Source: Candidatus Lambdaproteobacteria bacterium
Lineage (GTDB): Bacteria > SAR324 > JACQKK01
Assembly: GCA_016204605.1 (NCBI GenBank)
Contig: JACQKK010000189.1
Span: forward strand, 1-32,737
Direction of reading: 5' to 3'
DNA length: 32,737 bases
Position 1 is the first letter of the stretch; the number at the start of each line of letters is the position of its first letter. The position numbers and the translations under genes were made by a program. The notes under the pieces were generated by a model that was not told the DNA's origin, made no database searches, and saw only the letters and a program-made list of their open reading frames with translations. Positions 30,473 through 32,737 of the stretch are shown one piece after another.

Positions 30473-32737
30473 TCACACGGTGATGTTCCGCGGCGCGAAG
30501 GACATGGAACGGCGATCCGCCTGGTACGCGGAGCCGCCCAGCTTGCGGATGCGGCACACGCCGATCTTGTAGTTGTAGTTGCCGCTGATCCAGTCCACCA
30601 CGCGCCCCTGCAGCGCATTCGAGGGCTGGCGCTTGTCCAGGAAGTAGGCGAACAGCACGCCCTGCTTGATCGCCGGCGTGACGATGGCGATGGCGGTGAC
30701 AGCGGCCTTCTGCAGCTCGATGTGACCGTTCTTCATCAGCGCGCCGAACTGGTAGTCGTCGGCGTACACGCCCAGGATCGTGCGCCTGAAGACGGGCACG
30801 CGCTCCGAATACAGCATCACGCGGTCACCGCTGACGATGCCCCGCGCCTTGGCGTCGGCGGGATGGATTTCCACGAAGTTCTCGGGCCAGCGCTGGCGGA
30901 TGAGCGGGCGCCGCTCCGCATCGTCGAAGCCGGACTGCCACACCTCGTTGATGCGGCCGTTGGTGAGCCACAGCTCGTCGCCCTTGGGTTTCATCCATTC
31001 CCAGTAGTCCGAGAACAGGTCCCAGGGAGATTTCTCGAGGTTGCACTTGCCGGTCTGGGTGTTGAAATGCGTGAACTTCTTGTTCCAGACGTTGGCACCA
31101 TCCGGGCCGGATTCCGGCAAGGAGTCCCTTCGTGTCGTATCGTGCAGGCGCACGGTGCCGACCAGCTCGCCATCGATGCGCAGCACCGGCCCCTGGATGC
31201 CCGTGGTGCCCATCCGGCGCAGCCGCTCGTGCAGGGTGATGCCCATGGCATGGGCATCCATCTTGATCATGTGGAAGTCCTTGTAGCTGCCGCGGGAGAA
31301 CCGGGAGGCTTCCTCGGCCACGTCGTTGGACGTCTTCCAGTCGAACCCGTCGTAGCCCATGCGCTTGCCCAGCTCGGCGACGATCCACCAGTCGGGCTTG
31401 GCCTCGCCCGGCGGGTCGTAGAACTTCTGGTACAGCCGCAGCCGTCGCTCGCCGTTGGCGCGTATGAAGTCCTCCTCGCCCCAGGTGGCGGCGGGGAAGA
31501 CGATGTCCGCGAACTTGGCGCCGATGGGGTCCACCAGGTAGATGTCCTGGTTGAACACCACCATGCCGCCCGAATCCGCCCGCCGCTTCAGGGTGGCGAT
31601 GACCTCGCCCTTGTCCAGCGAGCGCACCTGGTGCGGGTTGGCGGTCACCAGCTCTTGGAACTTCGCCTGCAGCCCCTGCGAGCCGCACATGGACTGCACC
31701 CAGGTCGTGCCGATGGCGTACGCCAGGCGGGTATGGCCGCCGACCAGCCAGCGGTCCGTATCCAGCGCCCGGCGGCGCCGCCCGGGCACCTTTTCGGGCG
31801 ACTTGTTGAGCGGATAGCCGCCCCCGCGCTGGCCTCCGCGCTGGTGACCCCCGAAGCGCCCCACCACCTGGCCCGGGCGCCCGCCTGCTCCGACCACGAT
31901 CGCCAGGGAGGACACCGCGATGGTGTTGCCGGTGTTGTTGGACCAGTACAGGCCCTTCTCGATCCCCACCGATGTGCGCGGCCGCCGCCCGCCCTCGCGC
32001 GGCCTGGCCAGCAGCTCGGCAGCGCGGACCAGCTTGTCCCTGGCCACGCCCGAGACGCGCTCGGCGTTGCCCAACTCGTATTCCGGGCGCGAGGTGACCC
32101 ACTTCTTCCAGTCCTCGAAGCCGCGGGTCTGGAACTTGCCCCAGGTGGTGCGCCACTGCCAGGGGGTGTTGCGGACGCCTTGGCCGAAGCCGGAATCGGA
32201 CTCCCAGAGGTTGTTGACCCAGCGGGAGATCCACGCCTTGTCCTCCCAGCCCTGCTCGACGATGTGGCGGGCGATGGCATTGAGCACGATGTTGTCGGTG
32301 CCCGGGAGCAGGTCCAGGTGCAGGCCGCCGTGCTTGACGGCGTGGGCCGTGCCGGCGGTCTGGCGCGGGTTGACCACGATCACCGTCTGCCTGCCCGCGT
32401 CGATGGCCGGCTTGATGTACTGGGTGAAGACGATGGTCTTGGTCTCGTAGGGATCGGTGCCGCAGATGAGCAACACCTCGGCATCGCCCCAGTCCTTGTA
32501 CGACGGCGCGAAATCGTCGAAGCCCGCGTCCTCGAAGCCCGGCGTGGCGGAGACGTCCGAGGGAGTATCGTGCCAGGTGAAGGCCGCCGTTTCGATGTGC
32601 CGCAACGCCAGCTTGGTGATCGCGTAAGTATTCTCGATGTACTGATAGCTGAACGTCTTCACCGACACCGCGTTGGAGCCGTGCCGGGCGATGACGTACT
32701 TGGCCACCTCCCCGGCGACATCCAGCGCGAAGTCCCA
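30473..32737 (-). CDS. Molybdopterin oxidoreductase, AioA-like (partial, N-terminus off window)
   Basis: The open frame runs through the right edge (WDFALDVAGEVAKYV...), so the N-terminus with any Fe-S cluster is not visible; about 754 residues are present. It belongs to the DMSO reductase superfamily. Hallmarks: EVLLICGTDPYETKT, NTPWQWRTTWGKF, GIEKGLYWSNNTGNT, GRPGQVVGRFGGHQRGG, FADIVFPAATWGEEDF, NGERRLRLYQKFYDPPGEAKPDWW, and a C-terminal molydopterin-binding barrel (ELWLTNGRINEVWQSGF, FVEIHPADAKARGIVSGDRV). These place it in the arsenite oxidase/iodate reductase (AioA/IdrA-like) branch. R and H of RFGGH (codons at 31858 and 31846) match the AioA substrate-pocket Arg419/His423 as I recall them, and the TWHD histidine (32572) could match His195. 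The Glu203 equivalent appears absent. Substrate: undetermined oxyanion. It begins module R. Confidence 0.88.
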   Translation of the reverse strand, partial: WDFALDVAGEVAKYVIARHGSNAVSVKTFSYQYIENTYAITKLALRHIETAAFTWHDTPSDVSATPGFEDAGFDDFAPSYKDWGDAEVLLICGTDPYETKTIVFTQYIKPAIDAGRQTVIVVNPRQTAGTAHAVKHGGLHLDLLPGTDNIVLNAIARHIVEQGWEDKAWISRWVNNLWESDSGFGQGVRNTPWQWRTTWGKFQTRGFEDWKKWVTSRPEYELGNAERVSGVARDKLVRAAELLARPREGGRRPRTSVGIEKGLYWSNNTGNTIAVSSLAIVVGAGGRPGQVVGRFGGHQRGGQRGGGYPLNKSPEKVPGRRRRALDTDRWLVGGHTRLAYAIGTTWVQSMCGSQGLQAKFQELVTANPHQVRSLDKGEVIATLKRRADSGGMVVFNQDIYLVDPIGAKFADIVFPAATWGEEDFIRANGERRLRLYQKFYDPPGEAKPDWWIVAELGKRMGYDGFDWKTSNDVAEEASRFSRGSYKDFHMIKMDAHAMGITLHERLRRMGTTGIQGPVLRIDGELVGTVRLHDTTRRDSLPESGPDGANVWNKKFTHFNTQTGKCNLEKSPWDLFSDYWEWMKPKGDELWLTNGRINEVWQSGFDDAERRPLIRQRWPENFVEIHPADAKARGIVSGDRVMLYSERVPVFRRTILGVYADDYQFGALMKNGHIELQKAAVTAIAIVTPAIKQGVLFAYFLDKRQPSNALQGRVVDWISGNYNYKIGVCRIRKLGGSAYQADRRSMSFAPRNITV

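Noticed and set aside
1..32737. CRISPR arrays, tRNA and rRNA genes.
   Set aside because: I saw no regularly spaced repeats, no tRNA cloverleaf signatures (such as GGTTCGAATCC arms with a matching acceptor) and no rRNA motifs.

Overview
The window is high-GC, dense, Gram-negative-type DNA (Sec signal peptides, periplasmic c-type cytochromes, a sigma-54 activator, a REP-like palindrome). I read it as a chemolithotrophic or respiratory proteobacterium-like or Nitrospirota-like organism. The sequence alone does not fix the taxon.

Left end (1-580): a REP-like palindrome, the decayed 3' end of a group II intron (maturase C-terminus plus domains V/VI), and a terminator. Next (588-6077) is a sigma-54 locus. 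On the minus strand lie a small membrane protein, an M20-type metallopeptidase interrupted by one in-frame amber codon, and a 542-aa protein of unknown function. A sigma-54 activator diverges from them. Between the two directions are a consensus -24/-12 promoter for the minus-strand genes and two tandem palindromes 21 bp apart, placed like an enhancer.

The core (6983-32737) holds two paralogous electron-transfer modules, both on the minus strand. Module R (32737 to 20900) encodes a molybdopterin oxidoreductase of the arsenite-oxidase/AioA-like type (cut by the window edge), a 727-aa HEAT-repeat protein, a cytochrome bd-like membrane protein, a di-haem cytochrome c, a membrane-anchored cytochrome c, a di-haem cytochrome c with an ethylbenzene-dehydrogenase-gamma-like (EB_dh) haem b domain, a PCP_red-domain protein, and a NirJ/Ahb-like radical SAM/SPASM protein ending in PCP_red. 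Module L (17832 to 6983) encodes a cupredoxin, a di-haem and a mono-haem cytochrome c, a U32-type Fe-S protein, a 45-aa single-span membrane protein, a second bd-like protein, a di-haem cytochrome c, a fused tri-haem/EB_dh protein equal to two separate genes of module R, a double universal-stress protein carrying PCP_red and a zinc ribbon, and a second radical SAM-PCP_red protein. Many junctions are 4-base ATGA/GTGA overlaps, so the genes are probably co-translated.

Between the modules a plus-strand NarX/NarL-type histidine kinase and response regulator diverge from module L. A roughly 380-bp imperfect direct repeat lies immediately downstream of each radical SAM gene and contains a hairpin with a compensatory base-pair change.

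Working model (inference): a Mo enzyme and/or periplasmic donors pass electrons through multi-haem and haem-b cytochromes to or from a bd-like membrane complex that carries extra conserved histidines. The radical SAM, U32 and PCP_red proteins may make or insert a modified tetrapyrrole or metal cofactor. The recurring PCP_red domain and the duplicated bd-like/cytochrome/radical SAM set are the strongest candidates for an undescribed system.
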